Shown: positions 43,542-53,123, counted from the first letter of the stretch. The stretch is 64,000 nt of DNA from Caloranaerobacter sp050286925 (GCF_050286925.1 NZ_JBFWFX010000012.1:15035-79034), one strand, 5' to 3'. Program-made: numbers and translations. The notes: a model not told the origin generated them from the letters alone.

Positions 43542-45026
43542 GTGGACTTAACAGAACTTACGATACATGAGTTGAGAGATTTAATACGAAACAGAGAAGT
43601 GTCATCGGAAGAAATAGTGAAAAGTTTTTTAAGTAGAATAGAAGAAGTAGAAGATAAAATTAACAGTTTTATAACTTTAACTAAAGAAAAAGCTCTTGAA
43701 GATGCTAGAAAAATAGATAAAAAAATAAAAGAAGGTATCACTAGTTTAAGTGATTTAGCAGGAATTCCTGTAGGAATTAAAGATAATATAATAACAGAAG
43801 GAATTAAGACGACTTGCGGGTCTAGAATTTTAGAAAATTTCATACCACCGTATGATGCAACTGTTGTAAAAAAACTTAAGTTAGATGGTGCAGTTATAAT
43901 AGGTAAGACCAATATGGATGAATTTGCAATGGGCTCTAGCACAGAAAATTCTGCCTTCAAGGTTACTAAAAATCCATGGGATTTAAGCAGAGTACCAGGA
44001 GGTTCAAGTGGTGGTTCAGTGGCGGCTGTTTCAGCATCTTTAGTTCCATATGCTCTAGGTTCGTCTACAGGAGGTTCGATAAGGCAGCCAGCAGCTTTTT
44101 GTGGAGTAGTTGGATTAAAACCTACATATGGACTTGTGTCTAGATATGGTTTAGTAGCATTTGCATCATCATTTGATCAAATAGGGCCTTTGACTAAGGA
44201 TGTAGAAGATTGTGCGATTGTATTAAACAGTATAGCAGGAGTTGATAAAAAAGATTCTACATCTGTTGATAATGGCAATATTGATTATACAAAAGCATTA
44301 ATGAAAGATATTAAAGGTGTAAAGATAGCTCTACCTAAAGAATATTTTGATGATAAAGTAGATAATAGAATAAAAGAAAAAGTATTAGATGCAGTTAAAA
44401 TTCTTGAAAAACTCGGTGCCAAAATAGATTATATTTCATTACCTTATACAGAATATGCTTTAGCTACCTATTATACTTTAGCACCTTCTGAAGCTAGTTC
44501 AAACCTTGCTAGGTTTGATGGGGTTAGATATGGAAATAGAACTAAAAACTATAATTCAGTTGAAGAATTGATTGTAAAGACAAGGACAGAAGGCTTTGGT
44601 GATGAAGTAAAGAGAAGGATAATGATTGGAACTTATTTCTTAAGTTCAAGTCATTACAATGAATACTATAAAAAAGCTCAGAAAGTAAGAACATTAATTA
44701 TAAGAGATTTTGAAAGAGTATTTAAAGAGTTTGATGTTATTATATCACCTACGACTCCTACATTACCTTATAGAATTGGAGAAAAGAAAGAGAAATTCGT
44801 TTCTATGTATTTTTCAGATATATTAACAGTTTCAGCTAATATTGTAGGGATACCTGCTATTACATTGCCTTGTGGATATATTGATGACTTACCAGTAGGA
44901 ATGCAAATATTAGGTAAAGCTTTTGGAGAAGTAGATATATTAAGCGTAGCATATACTTACGAAAAAAATAGCAACTTTCAAAGAAGAGCTCCTAAGATAA
45001 AGGAAGGGATAAAAAATGGCATATAA
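43542..45026 (+). CDS. gatA: Asp/Glu-tRNA amidotransferase subunit A (amidase)
   Basis: Glutaminase subunit that releases ammonia for tRNA amidation. It has 494 residues. Amidase-signature Ser-cisSer-Lys triad: Lys in PVGIKDNIITEG near residue 79, the Ser-rich VPGGSSGGSVAAVSASL and GSSTGGSIRQPAAFCG. GTG 43542 follows AGAGGTGAG by 8 bases and gives MDLTELTIHELRDL, matching the family; the longer frame from 43509 overlaps gatC. It overlaps gatB by 11 bases. Confidence 0.96.
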   Translation: MDLTELTIHELRDLIRNREVSSEEIVKSFLSRIEEVEDKINSFITLTKEKALEDARKIDKKIKEGITSLSDLAGIPVGIKDNIITEGIKTTCGSRILENFIPPYDATVVKKLKLDGAVIIGKTNMDEFAMGSSTENSAFKVTKNPWDLSRVPGGSSGGSVAAVSASLVPYALGSSTGGSIRQPAAFCGVVGLKPTYGLVSRYGLVAFASSFDQIGPLTKDVEDCAIVLNSIAGVDKKDSTSVDNGNIDYTKALMKDIKGVKIALPKEYFDDKVDNRIKEKVLDAVKILEKLGAKIDYISLPYTEYALATYYTLAPSEASSNLARFDGVRYGNRTKNYNSVEELIVKTRTEGFGDEVKRRIMIGTYFLSSSHYNEYYKKAQKVRTLIIRDFERVFKEFDVIISPTTPTLPYRIGEKKEKFVSMYFSDILTVSANIVGIPAITLPCGYIDDLPVGMQILGKAFGEVDILSVAYTYEKNSNFQRRAPKIKEGIKNGI

Positions 45027-46443
45027 AACAGTAATAGGGCTTGAAATACATGCTGAACTTTTGACAAAAACTAAAATATTTTGTAGTTGTTTAGCAGAAT
45101 TTAGCAAAGAAGCAAATATACATTGCTGTCCAGTTTGTTTAGGTTTTCCGGGAGCTCTGCCTGTAATTAATAAAAAAGTTGTAGAATATTGTATAATGGC
45201 TGGATTAGCTCTAAATTGTGAAATATCAAATAAAAGCAGAATGGATAGAAAAAATTATTTTTATCCAGATTTAGTAAAAGGATATCAGATTACTCAATAT
45301 AGTAATCCTCTTTGCAAAGATGGATATATAAAGATAGATACAAAACACGGCGAAAAGAAAATAAGAATTAAAAGAATACATATAGAAGAAGATACGGGGA
45401 AATCTATTTATGATGAAAAAGGTAATATTCTTCTAGATTACAATAGAAGTGGAGTTCCTTTAATAGAAATTGTAACTTATCCTGATATGAACTCCCCTGA
45501 AGAGGCGAGAATGTTTTTAGAAAAATTAAAAGTTATACTCCAATATATTGAGATTTCTGATTGTAAGATGGAAGAAGGTTCCTTAAGATGTGATATCAAT
45601 ATAAATGTTATAGATGAAGAAAGAAAAGTAAAGAGTACGGTTACAGAGATTAAAAACTTAAATTCATTTAAGGCTGCTGTTAAAGCTATGGAATTTGAGG
45701 AGAAAAGACATATTGAATTATTAAAACAGGGGAAAAATACGCTTAAGGAAACAAGAAGATGGGATGAAAATAAAAATGAAACTGTAGTCATGAGAGTAAA
45801 GGAAACGGTTGAAGATTACAGATATTTTCCTGAGCCTGATTTGGTAGATATTGAAGTAGATGAAAATTGGATAAAAAATGTTAAAGAAAATCTGCCTGAA
45901 CTTCCTCATGATAAAAAAGAAAGATTTATAAGAAAATATAACTTGCCTGAATATGATGCAAATGTCTTAACATCTTCAAAAAATTTAGCTAATTTCTTTG
46001 AAGAAACAGTTAAAATTAGTAATAACCCAAAACAGGTTAGCAATTGGCTAATGGGGGATATTTTAGGATGGCTTAATGCTAGGAAGATGGATATTAGTGA
46101 GATAAAATTTACTTATAAGGATTTTGCTGATTTACTAGAGTTAATAAATGAGGGTAAAATTAGTAACAACATTGGAAAAAAAGTATTAAAAATCATGTTT
46201 GAAGAAGGAAAGAATCCAAAAATAATAGTTAAAGAAAAAGGTTTACTTCAAATGAGTAATACATCTGAACTAGAACGCATAGTTGATAAAATAATCGAAG
46301 AAAATAGACAGCCGGTAGAAGACTATAAAAAAGGGAAGGAAAAAGTATTAGGTTTTTTAATAGGTCAAGTTATGAAGGCTACAAAAGGCAAGGCAAATCC
46401 TCAATTAGTAAATAAGATAATATTAGAAAAATTAAGGCAGTAA
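45016..46443 (+). CDS. gatB: Asp/Glu-tRNA amidotransferase subunit B
   Basis: tRNA-binding and kinase-like subunit of GatCAB. It has 475 residues. Seen: VIGLEIHAELLTKTKIFCSC (first zinc Cys pair), HCCPVCLGFPGALPVINKKV (second Cys pair), RKNYFYPDLVKGYQITQY, HIEEDTGKSIYD, YNRSGVPLIEIVT, MEEGSLRCDININ and DYRYFPEPDL. The C-terminal YqeY-like tail ends GQVMKATKGKANPQLVNKII. A zinc-binding form is indicated by the cysteines. Confidence 0.96.
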   Translation: MAYKTVIGLEIHAELLTKTKIFCSCLAEFSKEANIHCCPVCLGFPGALPVINKKVVEYCIMAGLALNCEISNKSRMDRKNYFYPDLVKGYQITQYSNPLCKDGYIKIDTKHGEKKIRIKRIHIEEDTGKSIYDEKGNILLDYNRSGVPLIEIVTYPDMNSPEEARMFLEKLKVILQYIEISDCKMEEGSLRCDININVIDEERKVKSTVTEIKNLNSFKAAVKAMEFEEKRHIELLKQGKNTLKETRRWDENKNETVVMRVKETVEDYRYFPEPDLVDIEVDENWIKNVKENLPELPHDKKERFIRKYNLPEYDANVLTSSKNLANFFEETVKISNNPKQVSNWLMGDILGWLNARKMDISEIKFTYKDFADLLELINEGKISNNIGKKVLKIMFEEGKNPKIIVKEKGLLQMSNTSELERIVDKIIEENRQPVEDYKKGKEKVLGFLIGQVMKATKGKANPQLVNKIILEKLRQ

Positions 46444-46841
46444 AATTAGGTTGAATCTAAATTACTGCCTTAATTTTATTTTTGAAATTCATGCATAGTA
46501 TAACGTCCTAATTTTATATTTTAAATTTTACAATTTTCTATTTTAATACCCAACAGCTAATATCTAGTATCAAATATTACATTTTCTTAATATTTTATCA
46601 AAACTTATTTAATTGCATAATAAAGAAGTATAAAGTATCATAAAATAAAAAAGTAAAAAATTTCAGACAATTTGAACAAGTCGCTCAAAATGCAAAATTT
46701 AAAATTAATGAAATTTTGAACTATTTTATAAATAAACAATAAAAATTTATATAACTTGTTTTAAGGGGGGAGTGAGAAGTTTAGAGTTCTTTTTTTGATT
46801 TGAGTATTTCATATTGCAAAAAAAATTATGGAGGTGTATTT
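46444..46841. other. 398-base AT-rich gap between gatB and oppB
   Basis: It contains R1-type words (TATTTTAAATTTTACAATTT near 46517; AAAATGCAAAATTTAAAATT near 46686). A purine-rich AAGGGGGGAGTGAG at 46763-46776 looks like a ribosome site but is followed only by a GTG frame of eight codons (MRSLEFFF). A similar AAGGGGGGTGAG occurs in the oppA leader. No clear promoter or terminator is visible to me; weak TTGAAC boxes exist near 46672 and 46716. Confidence 0.4.
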
Positions 46842-47759
46842 ATGTTTAAGTATACTCTGAAAAGGTTAGGAACTATGGTTCTAACATTATGGGTTGTAGT
46901 TACTATCACATTTTTCTTAATGCACGCTATTCCGGGAGATCCATTCACTGATCAAAAAAGAATTCCAGCAGAGATTTTAGAAAACCTTAAGGCTAAATAT
47001 GGATTAGACAAGCCGCTAGTTGTACAATATTTTACTTATTTAAAGAACTTATTACGAGGCGATTTAGGTATGTCGCTAAAGTATAAGAACAGAACAGTTG
47101 CTGATATGTTGAAATCAGGATTCCCTGTTTCAGCTCAACTTGGTTTGGCAGCAGGTCTGTTCGGTATCACCTTGGGTATATTCTTAGGAATTATTGCTGC
47201 ACTCAATCATAAGGGATTCTTTGATTATTTCGTTATTCTATTAGCTATATTGGGGGTTTCAGTACCTAACTTCGTTTTTTCAGCATTATTCCAATATTGG
47301 TTCGGAGTTAAATTACAATGGTTCCCAGTTGCAAGATGGGGAACACCATATCACATTATATTACCTGCTTGGGCACTAGGAATGAGGATGATTGCATTCC
47401 AGGCTAGGATGATGAGAACAAGTATGCTTGACGTATTAAATCAAGATTATATCAAAACTGCTAAAGCAAAAGGATTATCAAGATCTGTTGTTATTTGGAA
47501 ACACGCTATAAGAAATGCTATATTGCCAATTGTTACAGTTTTAGGACCAACAATAGCTACATTACTTACAGGTACATTTGTTGTAGAAAAAATATTCGGT
47601 ATACCAGGATTAGGAAAATACTATATCCAAAGTATACAACAAAGAGACTATACGTTGATTTTAGGTACGACAGTATTCTATTCAGCAATATTGATATTCA
47701 TGATATTTTTAGTTGATATTGCATACGGATTAATAGATCCAAGAATAAGATTAGACTAA
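46842..47759 (+). CDS. oppB: Oligopeptide ABC transporter permease OppB-like
   Basis: 305 residues, six membrane spans. It starts MFKYTLKRLGTMVLTLWVVV from ATG 46842 after GGAGGTG; the longer frame from 46800 runs through that site. Family blocks: HAIPGDPFTDQKRIPAEI, the EAA loop DYIKTAKAKGLSRSVVIWKH and VEKIFGIPGLGKYYIQSI. It forms the channel with OppC. Dipeptide and nickel importers share this fold; the neighbouring large binding protein favours peptides. Confidence 0.92.
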   Translation: MFKYTLKRLGTMVLTLWVVVTITFFLMHAIPGDPFTDQKRIPAEILENLKAKYGLDKPLVVQYFTYLKNLLRGDLGMSLKYKNRTVADMLKSGFPVSAQLGLAAGLFGITLGIFLGIIAALNHKGFFDYFVILLAILGVSVPNFVFSALFQYWFGVKLQWFPVARWGTPYHIILPAWALGMRMIAFQARMMRTSMLDVLNQDYIKTAKAKGLSRSVVIWKHAIRNAILPIVTVLGPTIATLLTGTFVVEKIFGIPGLGKYYIQSIQQRDYTLILGTTVFYSAILIFMIFLVDIAYGLIDPRIRLD

Positions 47760-47777
47760 TAGAGAGGAGTTGACGAG

Positions 47778-48701
47778 ATGGCTCAAGTTCAACTGAACAA
47801 AGATATGTTTAAAATAGTTGGAAAAGATATCGAGAAATCACAAGAGTTGGTAAGACCAAGTTTAACTTATTGGCAAGATGCTTGGAGAAGACTTAAAGAA
47901 AACAAACTAGCTATTGCTTCAATGATAATACTTATATTATTAATGCTACTTTCTGTGGTAGGACCTTATATGCAGCCTTATACTTATGATGAGCAAGATT
48001 TTATGAGTATAAATAAGCCACCTTCAGCTGAACATTGGTTTGGAACTGATGCATTAGGAAGAGATATATTTGTAAGATGTTGGATGGGTGCAAGAGTATC
48101 CTTGTTTATTGGCTTTATGACAGCTATATTGAATTTTACAATAGGTGTAATTTACGGAGGAGTTTCAGGTTATTTAGGAGGCAATGTAGATATAGTAATG
48201 ATGCGTATTATTGATATTATATTCTCAATACCACAAATGTTATGGGTAATTCTTTTAATGGTTGTTATCGGACAAGGACTTCATACTATAATCATAGCAT
48301 TTGCTATATCAGGTTGGGGTGGAATGGCCAGATTAGTTAGAGGTCAGGTACTTCAATTAAAAGAAATGGAGTTCGTATTAGCGGCAAAAACTCTAGGTGC
48401 AGATGGATGGAGAATTATAACTAAGCATTTGATTCCGAATTCAATGGGACCAATTATTATATCAATAACATTTGCAGTTCCAGGTGCAATATTCTCAGAG
48501 GCATTCTTAAGTTATATAGGTCTTGGACTTCCATTGCCATTGGCGAGCTGGGGTACTTTAGCGTCAGATGGTAGTAAAGTACTTTTAATACATCCGTATC
48601 AATTATTCTTCCCATCACTATTAATCAGTATAACAATGCTTGCTTTCAACTTGTTGGGTGACGGTTTAAGAGATGCACTAGATCCAAGACTTAGAAAGTA
48701 A
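47778..48701 (+). CDS. oppC: Oligopeptide ABC transporter permease OppC-like
   Basis: 307 residues. A cytoplasmic N terminus with YWQDAWRRLKENKLAIASMI precedes six spans. Seen: HWFGTDALGRDIFVRCWMGA, the EAA loop EFVLAAKTLGADGWRIITKH and SYIGLGLPLPLASWGTLASDG, all typical of OppC. It partners OppB. The spacing to oppB is 18 bases. Confidence 0.93.
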   Translation: MAQVQLNKDMFKIVGKDIEKSQELVRPSLTYWQDAWRRLKENKLAIASMIILILLMLLSVVGPYMQPYTYDEQDFMSINKPPSAEHWFGTDALGRDIFVRCWMGARVSLFIGFMTAILNFTIGVIYGGVSGYLGGNVDIVMMRIIDIIFSIPQMLWVILLMVVIGQGLHTIIIAFAISGWGGMARLVRGQVLQLKEMEFVLAAKTLGADGWRIITKHLIPNSMGPIIISITFAVPGAIFSEAFLSYIGLGLPLPLASWGTLASDGSKVLLIHPYQLFFPSLLISITMLAFNLLGDGLRDALDPRLRK

Positions 48702-48715
48702 AGGAGGCTAATAAA

Positions 48716-49738
48716 GTGGAAAATAGAGATAGATTATTGGAAGTAAAAGACTTACATGTTTCGTTTGATACTTATGCTGGAGAAGTTAAAGCCGTAAGAG
48801 GAGTAGATTTCTACGTAGATAAAGGGGAAACTCTGGCTATAGTTGGTGAGTCAGGATGTGGTAAATCGGTTACAGCTCAGTCAATTATGAAACTTATACC
48901 TATGCCGCCAGGGAAAATTAAAAAAGGCAGCATTATATTCAATGGAAAAGATTTAGTTAAATTTACAGATAAACAAATGGAGTCAGTTCGTGGTCGTGAA
49001 ATCAGTATGATTTTCCAAGACCCTATGACTTCACTTAACCCTACTATGAAAGTAGGGAAACAAATAATGGAAGGGTTAATTAAACATCAAAATATGACTA
49101 AAAAAGAAGCAAAAGAAAGAGCAATTGAAATGCTTAAATTGGTTGGAATACCGAACCCTGCAAAACGTGTTGAGCAGTATCCGCATGAATTTAGTGGTGG
49201 TATGAGACAAAGAGCTATGATAGCTATTGCATTAGCATGTAATCCTAAGCTATTAATAGCTGACGAGCCTACAACTGCATTAGATGTTACAATTCAAGCT
49301 CAGATATTAGACCTTATGAAAGAATTACAAACTAAACTAGATACATCAATCATAATGATAACACATGACCTCGGTGTTGTTGCTAATATAGCTCATAGAA
49401 TAGTTGTTATGTATGCTGGTAAGATTATAGAGTCAGGTACAAGTGATGATATATTCTTTAATCCGCAACATCCTTATACTTGGGGATTATTGCAATCAGT
49501 ACCAAGATTAGACGCTGCCAACAAAGAAAGGTTAGTACCAATAGTAGGACAGCCGCCAGATTTGTTTAAGCCACCTGTAGGATGTCCATTTGCAGCTAGA
49601 TGTGATTATGCTATGCCAGTATGTAAAGAATACTATCCAGAGAAGACTCAAATAAGTGAAAAACATTATGTACATTGTTGGTTACAGCATGAAATGGCAC
49701 CAAAGGTAAAAAATCCTATTGTCGAAGGAAGGAGATAG
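48716..49738 (+). CDS. oppD: Oligopeptide ABC transporter ATPase OppD-like
   Basis: 340 residues from a GTG start after AAGGAGG. Walker A AIVGESGCGKSVTAQSIM, Q-loop MIFQDPMTSLNPTMKVGKQI, signature EFSGGMRQRAMIAIALACNP, Walker B LLIADEPTTALD, H-loop MITHDLGVV. The C-terminal region GQPPDLFKPPVGCPFAARCDYAMPVCKE has the cysteine motif of the OppD/OppF Fe-S-binding tail. It works with OppF. Confidence 0.95.
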   Translation: MENRDRLLEVKDLHVSFDTYAGEVKAVRGVDFYVDKGETLAIVGESGCGKSVTAQSIMKLIPMPPGKIKKGSIIFNGKDLVKFTDKQMESVRGREISMIFQDPMTSLNPTMKVGKQIMEGLIKHQNMTKKEAKERAIEMLKLVGIPNPAKRVEQYPHEFSGGMRQRAMIAIALACNPKLLIADEPTTALDVTIQAQILDLMKELQTKLDTSIIMITHDLGVVANIAHRIVVMYAGKIIESGTSDDIFFNPQHPYTWGLLQSVPRLDAANKERLVPIVGQPPDLFKPPVGCPFAARCDYAMPVCKEYYPEKTQISEKHYVHCWLQHEMAPKVKNPIVEGRR

Positions 49739-49740
49739 AT

Positions 49741-50703
49741 ATGGCAGAAGAAAGGAAAACGCTTATAGAAGTAAGAAATTTAAAAAAATATTTCCAAGTT
49801 GGCAAGGGCTTAACATTAAAGGCTGTTGACGATATTAGTTTTGATATAAAAGAAGGAGAAACATTGGGTCTTGTTGGTGAGTCTGGCTGTGGAAAATCAA
49901 CAACAGGTAGAACAATCATAAGATTATATGATGCAACTGATGGTGAAGTTATATTTGATGGAATGGATGTTCATAAACTAAATAAAGAAGAATTAAAACA
50001 GTTTACAAGAAAAGCTCAAATGATATTTCAAGATCCGTATGCATCATTAAATCCAAGGATGACAGTTACAGATATTATAGGTGAAGGAATAGATATTCAC
50101 GGATTATATACTGGAAAAGAGAGACAAGAAAGAATATATGAATTATTAGAGTTAGTTGGATTAAATAGAGAACATGCTAGTAGATTCCCTCATGAGTTTA
50201 GTGGTGGGCAGAGACAGCGTATAGGTATAGCTAGAGCTTTAGCCATAGAACCTAAATTTATAGTTTGTGATGAACCTATTTCGGCTTTAGACGTATCTAT
50301 TCAGGCTCAAGTTGTCAATCTATTAATGGAATTACAAGAGAAATTCGGTTTAACATATCTTTTTATAGCTCATGACTTAAGTATGGTTAAGCATATTTCT
50401 GATAGAATTGCAGTTATGTATTTAGGTTCGATTATGGAGTTAACAACTAGTGAAGAGCTATATGATAAACCATTACATCCATATACTAAGGCCTTATTAT
50501 CAGCTGTACCTATTCCAGATCCAGAAGTTGAAAGAAGTAGAAAGAGAATTATTCTCGAAGGAGACGTGCCAAGTCCAATTAATCCACCACCAGGATGTAA
50601 ATTCCAGGCTAGATGTAAGTTGTGTAAGAAAATATGTAAAGAACAGGCTCCAAAACTAAGAGAAGTAAGTCCAGGGCATTTTGTAGCATGTCATGTAATT
50701 TGA
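49741..50703 (+). CDS. oppF: Oligopeptide ABC transporter ATPase OppF-like
   Basis: 320 residues. Walker A GLVGESGCGKSTTGRTI, Q-loop MIFQDPYASLNPRMTV, signature EFSGGQRQRIGIARALAIEP, Walker B FIVCDEPISALDVSIQAQV, H-loop FIAHDLSMV. The C-terminal cysteine motif is PPPGCKFQARCKLCKKICKEQ. It has a 2-base gap to oppD and is the last gene of the oppBCDF unit. Confidence 0.95.
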   Translation: MAEERKTLIEVRNLKKYFQVGKGLTLKAVDDISFDIKEGETLGLVGESGCGKSTTGRTIIRLYDATDGEVIFDGMDVHKLNKEELKQFTRKAQMIFQDPYASLNPRMTVTDIIGEGIDIHGLYTGKERQERIYELLELVGLNREHASRFPHEFSGGQRQRIGIARALAIEPKFIVCDEPISALDVSIQAQVVNLLMELQEKFGLTYLFIAHDLSMVKHISDRIAVMYLGSIMELTTSEELYDKPLHPYTKALLSAVPIPDPEVERSRKRIILEGDVPSPINPPPGCKFQARCKLCKKICKEQAPKLREVSPGHFVACHVI

Positions 50704-50708
50704 TAAGT

Positions 50709-50731
50709 TGCCGAAGAGGTTTGCTTCGGCA
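50709..50731 (+). terminator. Terminator after oppF
   Basis: 8-bp stem TGCCGAAG / CTTCGGCA with a 7-base loop, followed by CTTTGTTTC. Confidence 0.8.
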
Positions 50732-50824
50732 CTTTGTTTCAATTTATAGGTAAAATAAAGTGTAATGTATATCTCTGTACATACATAAGTATAGTAATAG
50801 TTAGTGCTTGGGAAAAATATTAAC

Positions 50825-50853
50825 TTGACATTATGTTAAAAATTTTTTATACT
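50825..50853 (+). promoter_or_regulatory. Sigma-A promoter of oppA
   Basis: TTGACA (50825-50830), 17 bases, TATACT (50848-50853). It implies a leader of roughly 370 bases before the oppA ATG. Confidence 0.7.
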
Positions 50854-51097
50854 TTAATTAAAATTGTTTAAACTATATTAAAAAAACGAAATATAGCAAT
50901 TGATTGGATTTTGATTTTTCAAAAATTTTAAACTAAACGAAAAAATTTTAAAATACAAAGGATTTTTTAAATTTATATAGAATTTGATATAATTAGATAT
51001 AAAATGATATAAAATTTTAGAAAAATTCTCACTTAACGAGCTTAAGGGGGGTGAGTATTAACTTTATAAGTTAGACAAAAAATTATTATCCTTAATA
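50854..51097 (+). other. 5' part of the long oppA leader
   Basis: Very AT-rich. The only striking signal is AAGGGGGGTGAG near 51045-51056, followed by a seven-codon GTG frame (MSINFIS) with spacing too short for normal initiation. I see no known riboswitch. Confidence 0.35.
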
Positions 51098-51215
51098 ACA
51101 AAATCTTCAATTTTAAATGAATTGAAGAAGATTTTGCCTATATCCATTACGGAAATTATATTCAAAATTATCCACAATCTAATAAGGAATATAATTTCCC
51201 ATGGATTATAAAAAA
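51098..51215 (+). repeat. R2 hairpin repeat, full copy in the oppA leader
   Basis: Two possible hairpins: AAATCTTCAATT... with ...AATTGAAGAAGATTT, and ATCCATTACGGAAATTATAT with ATATAATTTCCCATGGAT. It is nearly identical to 28877-28995. It ends 19 bases before the oppA start and so would be transcribed as part of the oppA mRNA. Confidence 0.85.
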
Positions 51216-51233
51216 TTAAAGGGGGATTAGTTA

Positions 51234-52952
51234 ATGAAAAGAAGTAAATGGCTTATATTAGCATTAGTTTTTACTATGGTATTATCATTAGCATTGGCAG
51301 GATGTGGCCAAACTAATGATACTGAACAACCACCAACTGGAAAAGAAGAACAAAAAGAAACTGATGAACAAGCTCCAAATGATACTGGAGAAGAGAAATT
51401 AGCTAAAGAACAAGTATTAAAAATAAATCTTGGTACAGAACCACCTGATTTAGATCCACAAACTACAACTGATACAGTTTCGTTTGTACTATTAAATGCT
51501 ACTTTAGAAGGGCTTGTAAGACTTAATCCAGATGGTAGCGTAGGTAAAGGTTTAGCTGAGAGCTGGACTATAAGTGATGATGGTAAAACTTATACTTTCA
51601 AATTAAGAGATGCTAAATGGTCAGATGGAGACCCAATAACTGCTTACGATTTTGAATATGCTTGGAAGAGAGCTATCGATCCAAAAACTGCTTCATCATA
51701 TGCATACCAATTCTACGGAATTAAGAATGCATATGCATTCAATACAGGAGAGATAACTGATCCTAACGAAGTAGGAGTTAAAGCTCTTGATGAAAAGACT
51801 CTACAAGTAGAATTAGAAAGACCAATGCCATATTTCTTAAGTTTAACTTCTTTCATCACTTATTTACCAGCTAAAAAAGCTGCAGTAGAGAAGTGGGGAG
51901 ATGAGTATGCAGCAGATGCTGACAAGATGGTATTCAGTGGACCATTTGTGATAACTAAATGGGATCATGAACAAAAAATAATTCTTGAAAAGAACCCAAA
52001 TTACTGGGATGCTGATAGTGTTAAACTTGAAAGAATCGAATGCGATATGATTAACGATACTAATACTCCAATCAACTTATATGAAACTGGAGAATTAGAT
52101 ATAACTGGAGTACCTGCTGAATTCTTAGATAACCATAAAGATTCACCAGAATTTGTTAGAATGGCAGATGCTACTACATTCTACTTAGAGTTCAACTGCA
52201 AAGACAAATTCTTCAGCAATAAGAAAATAAGAAAGGCATTCTCATTAGCTATAAACAGAGATGCTTATGTAAATGGGGTTCTTGCTAATGGTTCAATTCC
52301 AGCTTACGGTTTCGTACCTGGTGGAATCCCAGGAAAAGCTGGTGGAGAATTTAGAAAGCAAAATGGAGATTTAATCTATGATGTTGGTACTAAAGGACAG
52401 GCAGCTATAGATGAAGCTAACAAGTTATTAGAAGAAGGATTAAAAGAAGTTGGAGCTACTAAGGAAGAGCTAGCTAAGCATGTTAGTTATCTAACTGGAG
52501 ATAGTGATGTAGCTAGAAAACTAGCTCAGGCATTACAACAAATGTGGAAAAACAACTTAGGTATTGAAGTACCTATCGAATCAGTATCATTCAAGATCCG
52601 TCTACAAAAAATGGATCAAGCGGATTATACTATAGTTGGTGCTGGTTGGGGTGCTGACTACAATGACCCAATGACTTTCATGGATATGTGGGTAACTGAT
52701 GGTGGTAACAACGATGCATTCTGGAGCAACGCTAAGTACGATGAGTTAATTGAAAAAGCTAATAATAGTACTGGCGATGAGAGAATGGAATACATGTTAG
52801 AAGCTGAAAGGTTATTAATGGAAGAAATGCCTATAGCACCAACTTATTTCGCGGCAAGAAACTTCTTGCAAAAACCATATGTTAAAGGTGTAGCAAGATT
52901 CCCAGTTGGTGTTAGTACTGAATACAAGTGGGCATATGTATTAGAACACTAA
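51234..52952 (+). CDS. oppA: Oligopeptide-binding lipoprotein OppA-like
   Basis: 572 residues. The lipoprotein signal is MKRSKWLILALVFTMVLSLA then LAGC, followed by an acidic linker rich in Glu, Gln and Pro. The family 5 binding-protein body shows INLGTEPPDLDPQTTTDTVS, LEGLVRLNPDGSVGKGLAES, TYTFKLRDAKWSDGDPITAY, DFEYAWKRAIDP, KKIRKAFSLAINRDAYV and ADYNDPMTFMDMWVTDGG. It delivers peptides to OppBCDF. Codon use is notably richer in C-ending codons than its neighbours, as expected for an abundant protein. The ribosome site is AAAGGGGG. Confidence 0.95.
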   Translation: MKRSKWLILALVFTMVLSLALAGCGQTNDTEQPPTGKEEQKETDEQAPNDTGEEKLAKEQVLKINLGTEPPDLDPQTTTDTVSFVLLNATLEGLVRLNPDGSVGKGLAESWTISDDGKTYTFKLRDAKWSDGDPITAYDFEYAWKRAIDPKTASSYAYQFYGIKNAYAFNTGEITDPNEVGVKALDEKTLQVELERPMPYFLSLTSFITYLPAKKAAVEKWGDEYAADADKMVFSGPFVITKWDHEQKIILEKNPNYWDADSVKLERIECDMINDTNTPINLYETGELDITGVPAEFLDNHKDSPEFVRMADATTFYLEFNCKDKFFSNKKIRKAFSLAINRDAYVNGVLANGSIPAYGFVPGGIPGKAGGEFRKQNGDLIYDVGTKGQAAIDEANKLLEEGLKEVGATKEELAKHVSYLTGDSDVARKLAQALQQMWKNNLGIEVPIESVSFKIRLQKMDQADYTIVGAGWGADYNDPMTFMDMWVTDGGNNDAFWSNAKYDELIEKANNSTGDERMEYMLEAERLLMEEMPIAPTYFAARNFLQKPYVKGVARFPVGVSTEYKWAYVLEH

Positions 52953-52959
52953 GATATAA

Positions 52960-52992
52960 AGAATGGCGGCTTAGCCGTCATTCTTCGTTTTT
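52960..52992. terminator. Terminator of oppA (overlaps the small minus-strand gene)
   Basis: Imperfect stem GAATGGCGGCT / AGCCGTCATTC with a very short loop, then TTCGTTTTTTTG on the plus strand. The stop codon of the minus-strand mini-protein lies in the right arm. Confidence 0.75.
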
Positions 52993-53123
52993 TTGTTTAA
53001 TCTATCTTTATTTTTAAAGTAAGGGCAGTTACTTTTCGAATTGCCCGAGTATGTTGTTATATGAGTTAATGTACATATTCCATCAATTTGATATAAACAG
53101 TTTTCTAAGCAATTAATAGTTAT
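52971..53123 (-). CDS. Cys-rich mini-protein with non-standard or frame-disrupted start
   Basis: 50 codons reading ITINCLENCLYQIDGICTLT then HITTYSGNSKSNCPYFKNKD and a basic tail. The CxxxC...CxLxHIT...CxYF pattern resembles small Cys-rich proteins common in Clostridia (sometimes misannotated as hydroxymyristoyl-ACP dehydratase), from memory and unchecked. A perfect ribosome site AGGAGGTGAT stands in front. The nearby ATG (53127-53125) is out of frame and hits a stop after four codons; the in-frame codon at ideal spacing (8 bases after GGAGG) is ATA at 53123. Either ATA initiates, or an extra A between ATGA and ATAACT has broken the start. Four cysteines suggest metal binding. Confidence 0.55.
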   Translation of the reverse strand: MTINCLENCLYQIDGICTLTHITTYSGNSKSNCPYFKNKDRLNKKTKNDG

